Source: Talpa occidentalis (taxonomy: Eukaryota > Chordata > Mammalia > Eulipotyphla > Talpidae). From it: DNA of 64,000 bases. Location: contig NW_023604861.1 of NCBI RefSeq assembly GCF_014898055.3, positions 100,256,083-100,320,082 on the forward strand. The letters are read 5' to 3'. Each line of letters starts with the position of its first letter. Positions within the stretch are counted from its first letter, which is position 1. The translations under genes and the position numbers were made by a program. Below, in pieces: positions 35,400-45,545 of this stretch. The notes under the pieces are model-generated. The model ran no database searches and had not been told where the DNA came from. It saw only the letters and a list, made by a program, of their open reading frames with translations.

Positions 35400-36120
35400 C
35401 CTCTGGACAGTGAGACGGCTACGTAAAGACCTGCTGCGACCATGGACAGTTTGACAGGTTTTCTACATGGGCCTGACCTGTGATCAGTCAGCGTTCCTGG
35501 CGGACTTCCCAGACTCGCCCCTCCAGGCGCCCCCTCCAGCCTGACAGAGCAGCTCTCCTACCTTCGCCCCGGTGACTCTCACCGCTGTGCGGCCGCGCGA
35601 GGCGCTTGCCTTCCAACTGGGCCCTCATGGCTTCCGGTACCATTTGAAGGGGGACTGCGCCCTGCCTCTACCTGGTTTGGCACCGGCTGAGCCACTGCGA
35701 AGACCCCTCAGGCACCCGGCGGGCTGCTCGGCCCACCAGGTAGCTCGAGGCCGGACGCGACCCTCCGCCTTTCCCCGCGCTTCCGGCCGCCGCGCCCGCG
35801 CCCTCCCCTCCTCCCGCCCCTCCGCGGGCGGGCCTGGCTGGGCGGGCCTGGCTGGGCGGCCGGCGAGTGGGCGGCCCGCGGAGGCTGGGGTCACACGCGA
35901 CCTTCTCCCGCACCAGCTCGCGCGCGGCCAGAGGCACCCCCGGGAGCCGCAGGTGGGTGAGGCCGGATGCGGGGTTTCTGGGCGCTGCGGCCTGGGTAGG
36001 GGCCTTAGCCTTCTCCCCGGGCGCGCCGGGCGTCCCGGGCCCCGGCGGCTGCCTGGGGACTTGGGATCCTGGGACCCGGCCCGCCGGGCGCGCGGTGGCT
36101 GGTGCTGAGGGCGCAGCAGC
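35400..36120 (+). promoter_or_regulatory. LIPT1: CpG island, LIPT1 promoter and first noncoding exon(s)
   Basis: Very CpG-rich block upstream of LIPT1 on the same strand. Plausible first-exon donors are at 35952 (GCCGCAG then GTGGGT) and 35739 (CACCAG then GTAGCT). LIPT1 has noncoding 5' exons in human, which fits. The long open frames across the island reflect GC richness only. Confidence 0.7.
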
Positions 36121-36686
36121 TTACACTGGGCGTTGGGAACGAGCCAATTTCACCGCGAGGTGGTTTATTCCCAACACGGGAGGGGGAAAATGTTAACCTT
36201 GTGGGCGGTCATCTGTGACCTCACCCCCAAAGAGCCAAAAAAAGTCGAATTAAAACATGCATACCACCTGAAAGAGACTCAGCTTAAGTTACGTACTGCA
36301 AAGAGGCAGCAAAATAGCCTCGGTAAAGTTTGCTAAGGAGCTGAGTCTGCCCAGAAGGGTAGACGGAATTGTGTTATTTTTTCCCTGCTCCGTGATGGAC
36401 AAGCATGTTTGACTATTCAGATTAGTGCTAGCGAAGTGCCCTCCTAGAGCATAGAAATAAGATTGCCTTCCTAGAGAAAAACTATAAAAATAGCAATGAA
36501 ACGGTATGAGATAAGCAGAGTTAGTTTAAATAAAATGTAGCAGGCTTTCCAAGTCTTGACTATGTCATGACAATTATAGACTATGTCCCAAGTTTTCTAT
36601 GCAGAGACTATAAATTGCCTCAACTTTTATGTGGCATAACTTATTAATATATATAGATTAATGAAAATATGAAGACTTTAATTTTT

Positions 36687-36956
36687 CTAAGATTTATTTA
36701 TTTTTATTAATGCATACAAGAACTGGGGTATAGGCCGGGGGTGGGGGGTTGTGAGAGAATTCACCAGAGACAGAGTGGGGAGCAGAACAGGCAAACTAAC
36801 TGAAATACACTGCTGAGGGGAGCAGCTGGTGAGACCTAAGAGGTCTGCTGTGCCTTATGAGTTAGCTCCGTGCCTGGGGATCAAACTCAGGATGCAGTGG
36901 CTACAGATAGCTTGATAACGCTGAGACCTTAACCCCTGCACCACCAGGGAGGCCCT
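36687..36956 (-). mobile_element. tRNA-derived SINE, inverted
   Basis: Flanked by AAGACTTTAATTTTTC copies near 36672-36687 and 36958-36973. Confidence 0.93.
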
Positions 36957-37284
36957 AAAGACTTTAATTTTTCAGTGGAATTGTGCTTTAGGATGTTAGC
37001 TAAAGAACTTGATCTAACTATAGACTTTAATAACACATTCTATCCCAGTTCTTTAACCTGGAGGAAAATTGTGACCATTCTAAAAAATAGACTTGGAATA
37101 GAATGGTTTCTTTATGACTACTCAAAATAGTTACTACTGCTAGTATTTTCAGCCCCACCTTATACTTTATTACCACTAACAAAAATAATGTGTAGTGTCT
37201 AAAAATAATAAAATTGTTAATAGATTTCCCATGTGACCCTGAAACTGTGATTGCCTCCCCCCCCCCTCAGGCAGTCAATCGTAA

Positions 37285-38952
37285 TTTAATATGGATTTTT
37301 TTTATTAATTAGTTTTTTTTGTATTTTTACATCATTGTTCATTTTTAAGCAATATTTGCCCTCCACCCCCTCAGGTGTAGTCCACATAGTTTCCTTCATC
37401 AGTGCACCCGTGCACCATCACCACAGTCCCCTGTGCTCCTCCCTCCCTCCCTCTGATCCCTCTCCCGCCTCCTCCCCTGTAGTATGTCTGATTTATAATT
37501 GTCCGTTTTTGCTTTGTTGTGTTTTGTACTGTTATTATTTTTTTACACTGATGTCTTAGTTGGTTCCCTTATAGTCCTGCTATAACTGAAACCATCTGCT
37601 ATTTTTCTTTTTCCTTCTGGCTTATTTCACTGAGCATAATTCCTTCTAGCTCCATCCACGTTACTGCGAATGGCATGAGTCTATCTTTTTTGATTGCTGA
37701 ATAATATTCCATTGTGTATGTATACCACATCTTCTTGATCCAGTCATCTATTTTGGGGCATTTGGGTTGTTTCAGATTTTACCTATTGTAAATAGTGCTG
37801 CAATAAACAAAGAAGTACAGGTGTTCTTTTTAATCAATGTTTTTGTGTCCTTTGGGTAGATCCCTAGGAGTAGAATTGCTGGGTCATATGGTAGCTCCAT
37901 TTTTAGTAGACTGAGGAACCTCCAGACAGCTTTCCATAGTGGCTGGACCAGTTTGCACTCCCACCAGCAATGTAGGAGAGTTCCTTTTTCATCATATCCT
38001 TGCCAACATTTGTTGTTGCTTGTTTTTTTGATATGTGCCATTCTTACTGGTGTAAGGTGGTATCTCAATGTGGTTTTGATTTGCATTTCCTTGATGATAA
38101 GGGATGTTGAACATTTTTTCATATGGCTGTTGGCCATTTGCATTTCCTCTTTGGAGAAATGTCTTTTGAGTTCTTCTGCCCATTTCTTGACTGGATTGTT
38201 TATTTTGTTTTTGTTGAGCCATGTGAGTTCTTTGTATATCTTCGTGATCAGTCCCTTATCAGTTGAATGGAGTGCAAAGATTTTTTCCCATCAGTGGGGT
38301 GTCTCCCTGTTTTGGTTAAAATCACTTTTGCTGTGCAGAAGCTTTTAGTTGGATATAATCCCGGGTGTTTATCTTTGCCTTCACTATCACTGCTTTGGGT
38401 GATGTGTCTTTAAAGATGTTTCTGAGATGTATGTCTTGTAGTGTTTTACCTATATTTTCTTCTATATATTTTATGGTTTCAGGTCTTATGTCCAGTTCTC
38501 TTATACATTTTTAGGATTTTTGTGCGCGGTGAGAGGTAGTGGTCTACTTTCATTTTTTTGCATGTGGTGGTCCATTTTTCCCAGCACCATTTATTGAACA
38601 AACTGTCCGTGTTCCATTGCATGTTCTTTGCTCCTTTGTCAAAGATCAGTTTTCCATATAAGTGTGGTTTTATTTCTGGGCTCTCTATTCAGTTCCATTG
38701 GTCTGTGTGTCTCTTTTTGTTCTCATACCAAACTTTTAATTATTATGGCTTTATAGTATAGCTTGAAGTTTGGAAGTGTGGAAGTGTGATACCTCCTTTC
38801 TCCTTTATTTTCATCAGTAGGGCTTTGGCTATTTGTGGTTTTTTTTGTTGTGTGTGTGGTTCCATAAGAATTTCATCAGTATTTGTTCTATTTCTTTGAA
38901 AAATGTCATTGAGTTGTTCTTTTTTTTAGCTTTTTTGTTTTGTTTTTTTTTT
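37285..38952 (-). mobile_element. Antisense LINE-1, 3' part (3' UTR and ORF2 end)
   Basis: Reversed L1 with the usual CATATGGTAGCTCCATTTTT and CCAGCACCATTTATTGAACA segments. Ends at the SINE at 38953. Reverse-strand ORF2 C-terminal text [20 protein letters not shown] is still readable near 37772-38143. Confidence 0.9.
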
Positions 38953-39195
38953 TTAAGATTTATTTATGTATTTATACAAGCACTGGGTACAGTCAGAAGC
39001 GCGGGAGGGTGAGAGAATTCACCAGAGCCAGAGCAGGGAGCAGAGCAGGCAGAAGGACCGAAGTACACTGCTGAGGGGAGCAATGTGGGACCCTCCTCCA
39101 GTGGCCTGGGAGCAGCCAGGGATCGAACTGGCGCTTTAGAGGCTGCAGGCAGCTTCGCAACCCAGCGCTCAACCGCTGTGCCACCGGGGAGGCCC
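38953..39195 (-). mobile_element. tRNA-derived SINE, inverted, inside L1
   Basis: Low divergence; 3' tail at left, GGGGAGGCCC at right end. About 25 bases of the middle are deleted. Confidence 0.93.
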
Positions 39196-39292
39196 TGCTA
39201 AGCATATATTATCTGGACTTACAATGCACATTTTAAAAGACTGGTCAAATCACATTAAAAAGAACTTCATTTGCTTGGTTCAAATTGATTAC

Positions 39293-39314
39293 CTCTGCGC
39301 CACCAGGGAGGCCC
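39293..39314 (-). mobile_element. Isolated SINE 5' head, 22 bases
   Basis: CTCTGCGCCACCAGGGAGGC and CC match the extreme 5' end of the SINE in inverse orientation. About 97 bases of non-L1 sequence separate it from the SINE at 38953-39195. Confidence 0.8.
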
Positions 39315-40740
39315 TCTCCTTTTCTCTTTTGGCTCTTTTTATTTCTGTATCTTCGAAAGTACTGATCTGTTCTTCCACTTCATGGATTCTCTTTTCATTA
39401 CTTTTCCCAGAGTTCTTTATCTCCTCTAGTAATCTTTTAATCTCCTGCATTTCTTTTCTTTCCTTTCTTGAGGTCTCAACTTCATTCTTCAGTTCAGTGA
39501 TTATTTGTCTGAAATTATTTTTTTCTTTTCACTTTCTTTCTGTTTTTTAATCATGATCATTAATTCTCTATTTGACAGGCCCTGAGAAGTTCTTCCATGT
39601 CAATGTTGAGCTCTGGTGACTGTTTTTCTTTTTGTGGTGTGTCCTCCTTCTTTGGGCTTGCTTGGTTATTTATATTTTTCCTTCTTCCTACTGTTTGCTT
39701 TCTAATTAGTTCTATGCATTGGGACGTTGTGCCACTGGTGGTGGCGTGCATCTCTTTGGGGTGCTCCTTCAGTAGTGTTGGAAACTGTTTACCAGACCCA
39801 GTCCAGCACTGTATGCCAATACTCCACCAGGGCGTTGATGCTGTGTTGCTGGGCACTGCCCCTTACAGTGTCCTCCCTCTGTATTTACTCAGTTCCAACA
39901 GAGAATCAGCTAGTTGGTGATTTTGTGATTTTGTTCTGATCACTAGGTGGCGCCAGAGACCTGTATTTGCTGACCTGTGCTTTCTCCCAGTGGTTCTCTG
40001 AGGAACGGGAGAGGTGGGTGGGGAGAAGCACCTCAGCACAGGGGCTCTTGTGCAAGTTGAGTGATGTGTCTGCCCCGTGTTCACCCAGTGCTGTGCCCAC
40101 ACCTGTATGGATCCCGTGCCCTGAATTCTGCGCTCTGGTCTCAGTTCCAGGGTTATCAGATCCAAAATGCTGGCTGTCACCCTGTGCAGTGCCCACTGTT
40201 ATGGCCCGTCCCACGCCCCAGATCCTGTGTCTGGCTCTCAGTTCCAGAAAGGGGTCGTGCTCCACGCCTTGTTTCCCTTCTTACCCCTGTTTGTGTGGCC
40301 CACCCTCTCTCAGCCTGAGGGTGGTTTTGGGATCCCTGGCTTCCATCAGAAGTTGGTGATTTTTGTTCTAGTCACTAGGTGGAGCCAGAGATCTTTCCTA
40401 GTATCCTTCCTGAACTGTGCCCCTTCCCCTCCCCGCCAATAGAGTGGGGGTGGCTTGGAGCACCTCAGTGGCGTGAGGGAGCTGTGTGTGCCCTGTGCCC
40501 TACGTTCGTGGGGATCCCAGACCCTGAATTTCGTGCCCCAGTTCTCAGTTCCGAAGTCCTCAGATCCGCGATGCGGGCAGTAGCCCAGTTCAGTGCCCGC
40601 AGAAATGGCACCTTTTGCACCCCACTCCCTTGCGGTGAGCCCGGTTTTTGATGACCCAGTGAGGGTCATTCACCTCAGCGAGGGTTCCTGCGCGTCTCCC
40701 CAGCAGCTTAGGTTGCAGGCGCGGGGACCGGGGCAGCTGT
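39315..40740 (-). mobile_element. Antisense LINE-1, 5' part (ORF1 remnant and 5' UTR)
   Basis: Left part is reversed ORF1 coiled-coil region (TACTGATCTGTTCTTCCACT). The right part is GC-rich 5' UTR with two related units, at about 39910-39960 and 40350-40396, each containing TCACTAGGTGG. Most of ORF2's start and ORF1's end are missing between 38952 and 39315. Confidence 0.8.
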
Positions 40741-40758
40741 GATCAAGCTATTTTCTTT

Positions 40759-40857
40759 TGGTAACTTCGCCCCCATTTCACGTTGTCTGTCCCCTAGTCT
40801 TGTCCATATTTTCTACTTCTAGGATGCTTTGATCTCTTTCATCATTGATCTTAATAA
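40759..40857. repeat. Direct repeat, left copy, upstream of LIPT1 coding exon
   Basis: The core 40782-40855 matches 42786-42860 with two substitutions and one indel (GTTGTCTGTCCCCTAGTCTT at its start). Weaker similarity extends a further 20 bases to the left. Confidence 0.9.
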
Positions 40858-41129
40858 CGTTGAAATAGTTTCACTTCCTTTTGAGGGGGAATGTATGTTA
40901 CACATGCAGAAATAGGTAGAAGAAGAAAATAGGTACACACCAAAACATTAATTGTGATCATCTAAACAGGCTGGCATTATGGATTATTTTATTTTGCTCT
41001 TAGCTTATTGAGATATATTCCATAATGCATTTGTAGATTTATTGTTTGAAAAATCTATGTCCTTATTCCATATCAGTTGAAATGGTTTGAGATTTGTCTT
41101 TATATATTTCCTTTCAATACTCAGTTGTA

Positions 41130-41379
41130 GAGCCTCTCTGGTGGTACAGCGGGTTGAGTGCAGCACTGTGAAGCTGTCAGCGGCCTCTGCAGCGCAGATT
41201 CGATCCCTAGCCAGGGAGAAACCCACATGGCACTGCGGACCTCTCCGGCCTCACCCGCTGCTCCCCTCAGCCTGTTCTGCTCCCCACTCTGTCTCTAGTG
41301 AATTCTCTCACCCTCTTGCACCTCTGACCTGTACCCCAGTTCTTGTATAAATAAATAAATCTTAAAAAAAAAAAAAAAG
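41130..41379 (+). mobile_element. tRNA-derived SINE
   Basis: Diverged head AGAGCCTCTCTGGTGGTACA; target-site duplication AATACTCAGTTGTAGA at 41116-41131 and 41380-41395. About 180 bases before the LIPT1 coding exon. Confidence 0.94.
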
Positions 41380-41561
41380 AATACTCAGTTGTAGAATTAC
41401 TAAAGGCTAACGATAAAGTTAAGGACAAGAAAAGCAACTAGTCTGGATACTTAGAGAATTGGAAAAGTTTAGGTTAAATAACCAAGAATTGATAGCTAGA
41501 AAATAGAATTTCATTTTCCTTTTATATATCAATCAATTTGTTTGCCTTTCATTTTCAAAAG

Positions 41562-42669
41562 CATGCAGATCCCATTTCCAAAGAAGAATTGCTTCCAGTT
41601 ACTTTGTAACTTCAAGGTCCCAGCAGCTGGCTTTAAAAGCACAGTAAAAAGTGGGCTCATTTTACAGTCTATTTCCAATGATGTGTACCAAAATCTGGCA
41701 GTAGAAGACTGGATCCATGACCACATGAATCTAGAAGGCAAGCCAGTTCTTTTCCTTTGGAGAAATTCTCCCTGTGTTGTGATTGGTAGGCATCAGAATC
41801 CTTGGCAGGAATGCAACCTGAATCTGATGAGAGAAGAAGGTATAAAACTGGCTCGAAGAAGAAGTGGAGGAGGAACTGTTTACCATGATATGGGTAATAT
41901 CAATTTGACTTTTTTTTCAACCAAAAAAAAGTATGATCGGATGGAAAATCTGAAATTAGTTGTAAGAGCTCTGAATGCTGTCCAGCCTCAGCTGGATGTG
42001 CAGCCTACCAAAAGGTTTGACCTTTTACTTGATGGACAGTTTAAAATCTCAGGAACAGCTTCTAAGATTGGCCGGACTACTGCTTATCACCATTGCACTT
42101 TATTATGTAGTACTGACAGGACCTTCTTGTCATCTTTGCTGAAGAGCCCTTACCAAGGGATCAGAAGCAATGCCACTGCCAGCATACCTTCCTTAGTAAA
42201 AAATCTTTTGGATAAGGATCCCACTCTGACCTGTGAAGTAATGATGAATGCTATTGCTGTAGAATATGCTGCTTATCATCACATTGATAAACATATTCAC
42301 CTAATAAACCCAACAGATGAGACACTGTTTCCTGGAATAAATAACAAAGCCAAAGAACTACAAACCTGGGAGTGGATATATGGCAAAACTCCAAAGTTTA
42401 CTATAAACACTTCTTTTAATGTATTATATGAACAGTCATATTTGGAAATTAAAGTATATATAGACATAAAGAATGGAAGAATTGAAATTTGTAAAATTGA
42501 AGCACCTGATCATTGGTTGCCATTAGAAATATGTGACAAATTAAACTCAAGTTTTATTGGCAGTAAGTTTTGCCCAGTTGAAACTACATTACATAAAACA
42601 AGTCTAGAAGATGATGAACTGCACAGTAAATGGAATATTCTCTGTGAAAAAATTAAGGGGATAATGTGA
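41562..42669 (+). CDS. LIPT1: LIPT1, lipoyl(octanoyl)transferase 1, mitochondrial
   Basis: The whole coding sequence is in one exon, as in human. The acceptor ...TTTTCAAAAG ends at 41561 and ATG is at 41563, giving 368 aa (human 373). The enzyme transfers lipoate from the H protein (GCSH) to the E2 subunits of the mitochondrial 2-oxoacid dehydrogenases. Residues 1-30 are basic and hydrophobic with few acids, consistent with a mitochondrial presequence. The BPL/LPL catalytic core shows [12 protein letters not shown] at 98-109 and the lysine motif KISGTASK starting at K161. An in-frame TTG 21 bases earlier lies inside the intron and is not the start. Reading frame intact. Confidence 0.97.
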
Positions 42670-42742
42670 TTTCAAGTAAATTTCTTAATATTTGTTTAAA
42701 TGAGAAAATTTAAATTTCAAATGTACACTGTATGTCTCCTAA

Positions 42743-42748
42743 AATAAA
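42743..42748 (+). promoter_or_regulatory. LIPT1: Polyadenylation signal, LIPT1
   Basis: AATAAA 74 bases after the LIPT1 stop. Longer 3' ends are possible. Confidence 0.5.
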
Positions 42749-42766
42749 AAAGGCCTATTCTCTTAT

Positions 42767-42862
42767 AGTAACTTCTCAATTTAAAGTTGTCTGTCCCCTA
42801 GTCTTGTCCATATTTTTCTACTTCTAGGATACTTTGATCTCTTTCATCATTGATTTTAATAT
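42767..42862. repeat. Direct repeat, right copy, downstream of LIPT1 coding exon
   Basis: Partner of 40759-40857, same orientation, about 2.0 kb away. Lies just after the LIPT1 AATAAA. Confidence 0.9.
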
Positions 42863-44320
42863 TTCAAATACATTTATAGTTTAACTCATTACCATTGGAG
42901 ATTTATACCATTATCAAACATTCTGACCTCAAAAAATTAGTTTTTCTTTCTCCTAGGGAATATAACCCAGGGTTCTTGCCACCTTGTATTCCTTAAACTC
43001 TAAAATTCTCCCTTTTAATTATAATTTCTTATCCTTCACCCTCTCCCATTAAGTCAAACCTATTGTACTTTTCTGAGCCCTTAACTCTTTCCTAATCTCA
43101 TTTCATCTCAACTCCAGCATGAAATTTTTCAAAATGTCCTTTATTACCTGCATTTGCTTCTCTCTTGACCTACAATGGTCACTTTTATTATTCCAACAAT
43201 TGATTTTTCTACTAATACACAGATGGTTCTTTTAAAAAGTAAGTAATAAAGCACTGTATGTTAGTTTGCTAGGGCTGCAATAACAAAATGCCAGTTAGAG
43301 TAGCTTTAACAATAGAATGGTCTTCCTTTCCCCACTGATCTGAAAGACACATTTACTGTGTATTAATTACTCATACACACATTCACTTTGTCGCTCTCAG
43401 ACATGTTCTCAGACTCCTCATTCATGTTCCAGATGCCTTATTCTAGCCCATTAATTTATTTTCCATTCTTATGCCCAAACATTTTTTTAATCATGTACTT
43501 TGTCTTTATAGTTGGTCAAGCAAATGTCCTAGTGGTAGTCTCTTTTTGTCACTTTAATAAATTGATTTGGAGAACTGACATCTTAAGTCTTCCCATTCAG
43601 CAATATAACTTGTCTTTCCAGTTATTCTAGTTTTAAACTTTTATATCCTTCCATAAAGATTTTTTTTCCACATAGATCTTGCACATTTCTTGATATATTT
43701 AATAGGTAAACTTGTATTTGTAGCCTTCCAGTGTTCTAATTGGATTTAGGGATAGAACTTCCAAAATCTAGAATTATGACTAGTATGTCTAGACTCTCTT
43801 CCTTAAGTATCATTATCTCTTAGGGAGAATTCCTATGAGAGTTGGATAAGTTAATTTCATAGGGTTGTGGGTTGCTTATACTTGATAGTGCATACACTCT
43901 AGAAATCAGAGTTGTTTCAATAGGAAACAAAGAAGGTCTAACACATGTGCTCATCTGAATGAAAAGCCACTCTACATTCATGTGATGATGGGTAACCGGA
44001 AAAATAAGCTAGGATACTTTGCAGAAGGTAACTTTGATCAAGTCCAATACTCATCTACATGTTCTAATGAGGCCTTAATATCCTCATAATAAAAGCCTGG
44101 CAAAACTGCTTTTCAGTATTTTCAGGTTCAGCATTTTCTACACCCAAATCTGAAAATATCAGAGAAAAACATCAGGAACTTTTCTGGAAGCCCTTCTTGG
44201 TCTTTTGTGACAACTCAATCATGTTGCTTATAAAGGCAAAATATAAAGCTGGTGTCCAAGTCTACCCAGACCCACTCTATCCTACCTTATTTCCATGATT
44301 TCCACCTGGCTTTGGTCTTA
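42863..44320. other. Intergenic, LIPT1 to MITD1 (convergent)
   Basis: No gene. 43260-43320 (TTAGTTTGCTAGGGCTGCAA) looks like the edge of an old repeat. Region 44650-45345 is likewise without recognised features. Confidence 0.4.
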
Positions 44321-44336
44321 CTCACCATTTAATCTT

Positions 44337-44631
44337 TTTTTATATAGAGGCATGTTTTTTATTTCTTTATTTGTTTGTTTTGTTTATACATGCACTGGGT
44401 ACAGTCAGAAGCGCGGGAGGGTGAGAGAATTCACCAGAGCCAGAGCGGGGAGCAGAGCAGGCAGAAGGACCAAAGTACACTGCTGAGGGGAGCAGCGGGC
44501 AGCAGGAGAGGTCTGCGCGCCATGTGGGACCCTCTGGTGGCCGGGGAGCAGCCGGGAATCGAACTGGCACCGCAGAGGCCGAGGGCAGCTTTGCAACCCA
44601 GCGCTCAACCGCTGCGCCACCGGGGAGGCCC
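44337..44631 (-). mobile_element. tRNA-derived SINE, inverted, little diverged
   Basis: Target-site duplication CTCACCATTTAATCTT at 44321-44336 and 44631-44646. Lies between the 3' ends of LIPT1 and MITD1. Confidence 0.95.
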
Positions 44632-45345
44632 TCACCATTTAATCTTGATTTAATCTTCAGTTTTCTGCAGGAGATGATGTTCATTTGTGCATTCTCCCAA
44701 TACCAGTATTTCTGTTTCCCTCTGTGGACTCTGGCTTAACTTATTATCTCTAAACCTTCTGGACTGCCCATTGCCTGTATGTATATCCCCTCTCCCAGTC
44801 TATCTCCATGCAACTTAGTCTTTGTCCCTGACCAGTCACCTGGAATCTGAATGAATGAGCTCACCTAGAACAGTTGATTCTAAAATGCAAAGTTTTACAA
44901 ATGTGCCAGTCAAGTTTGAATGAGCTCCAGAGTGCATCTGGATAGCTAAATGGGCTGATTTGCTCTTACAGAGTTAGGTAAGCTGCATTAGAAGAGCTCT
45001 GAATATTGGTGAATGTTTGCCAAAGACATTTAATTGTGACAAAATTAGCATTATACTTTTTAACTGGTTATTAAACCCACATGTCCATCTGTCTCTTAAG
45101 AGTACGCTAATCCATGAATTTTCCACCTGGACTTATTCCCAGGGTTAAGATTAATATTCAATTCATCTTCATAATAAGTGCCCAATATGTACTGAATCAC
45201 TCTCCAATAGCCAAATAAAAGCTGGTATACTGTTTAACTGTATGATTTGAAAACAAAACTGTAAATCTACTGAATAATATATTTACAAAATATTTAGGAT
45301 TGCTTACACAGCTGAATGATTCATAAATTAGTAAAAATGTGTAAG

Positions 45346-45351
45346 TTTATT
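45346..45351 (-). promoter_or_regulatory. MITD1: Polyadenylation signal, MITD1
   Basis: AATAAA on the minus strand (TTTATT on plus), about 100 bases after the stop. Confidence 0.6.
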
Positions 45352-45449
45352 GTTAAGTGCATACATTACAGGAATGGTCAGTCAAAAGAAAAAAAATCCA
45401 ACAATCACATAAAAAAAGAAATATATATTGTAAATTAGGCTACTGCCCA

Positions 45450-45545
45450 TCATATTTTTTTTGTGTGCTTGTTATGAAAAATGTCCACTGTTGTTTCACG
45501 ACATGGTCTTAAATCATAATCAAAATATCCAAGGGAAAAAGAACC
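45450..45545 (-). CDS. MITD1: MITD1 coding exon 7 with stop
   Basis: [20 protein letters not shown] to KHTKKI then TGA; acceptor TTTTCTTAG. 96 nt including the stop. Confidence 0.94.
   Translation of the reverse strand, partial: GSFSLGYFDYDLRPCRETTVDIFHNKHTKKI

Noticed and set aside
35572..36108. 178-codon open frame in the LIPT1 CpG island
   Set aside because: Same reason; overlapping long frames on both strands indicate base composition, not coding.
37953..40669. Open frames of 90-131 codons on both strands within 37.9-40.7 kb
   Set aside because: All fall in the antisense L1; ORF2 and 5' UTR text is recognisable and decayed.
41542..41562. Seven extra N-terminal codons for LIPT1
   Set aside because: They begin at TTG and lie in the intron before the AG at 41560-41561; ATG 41563 is the start.
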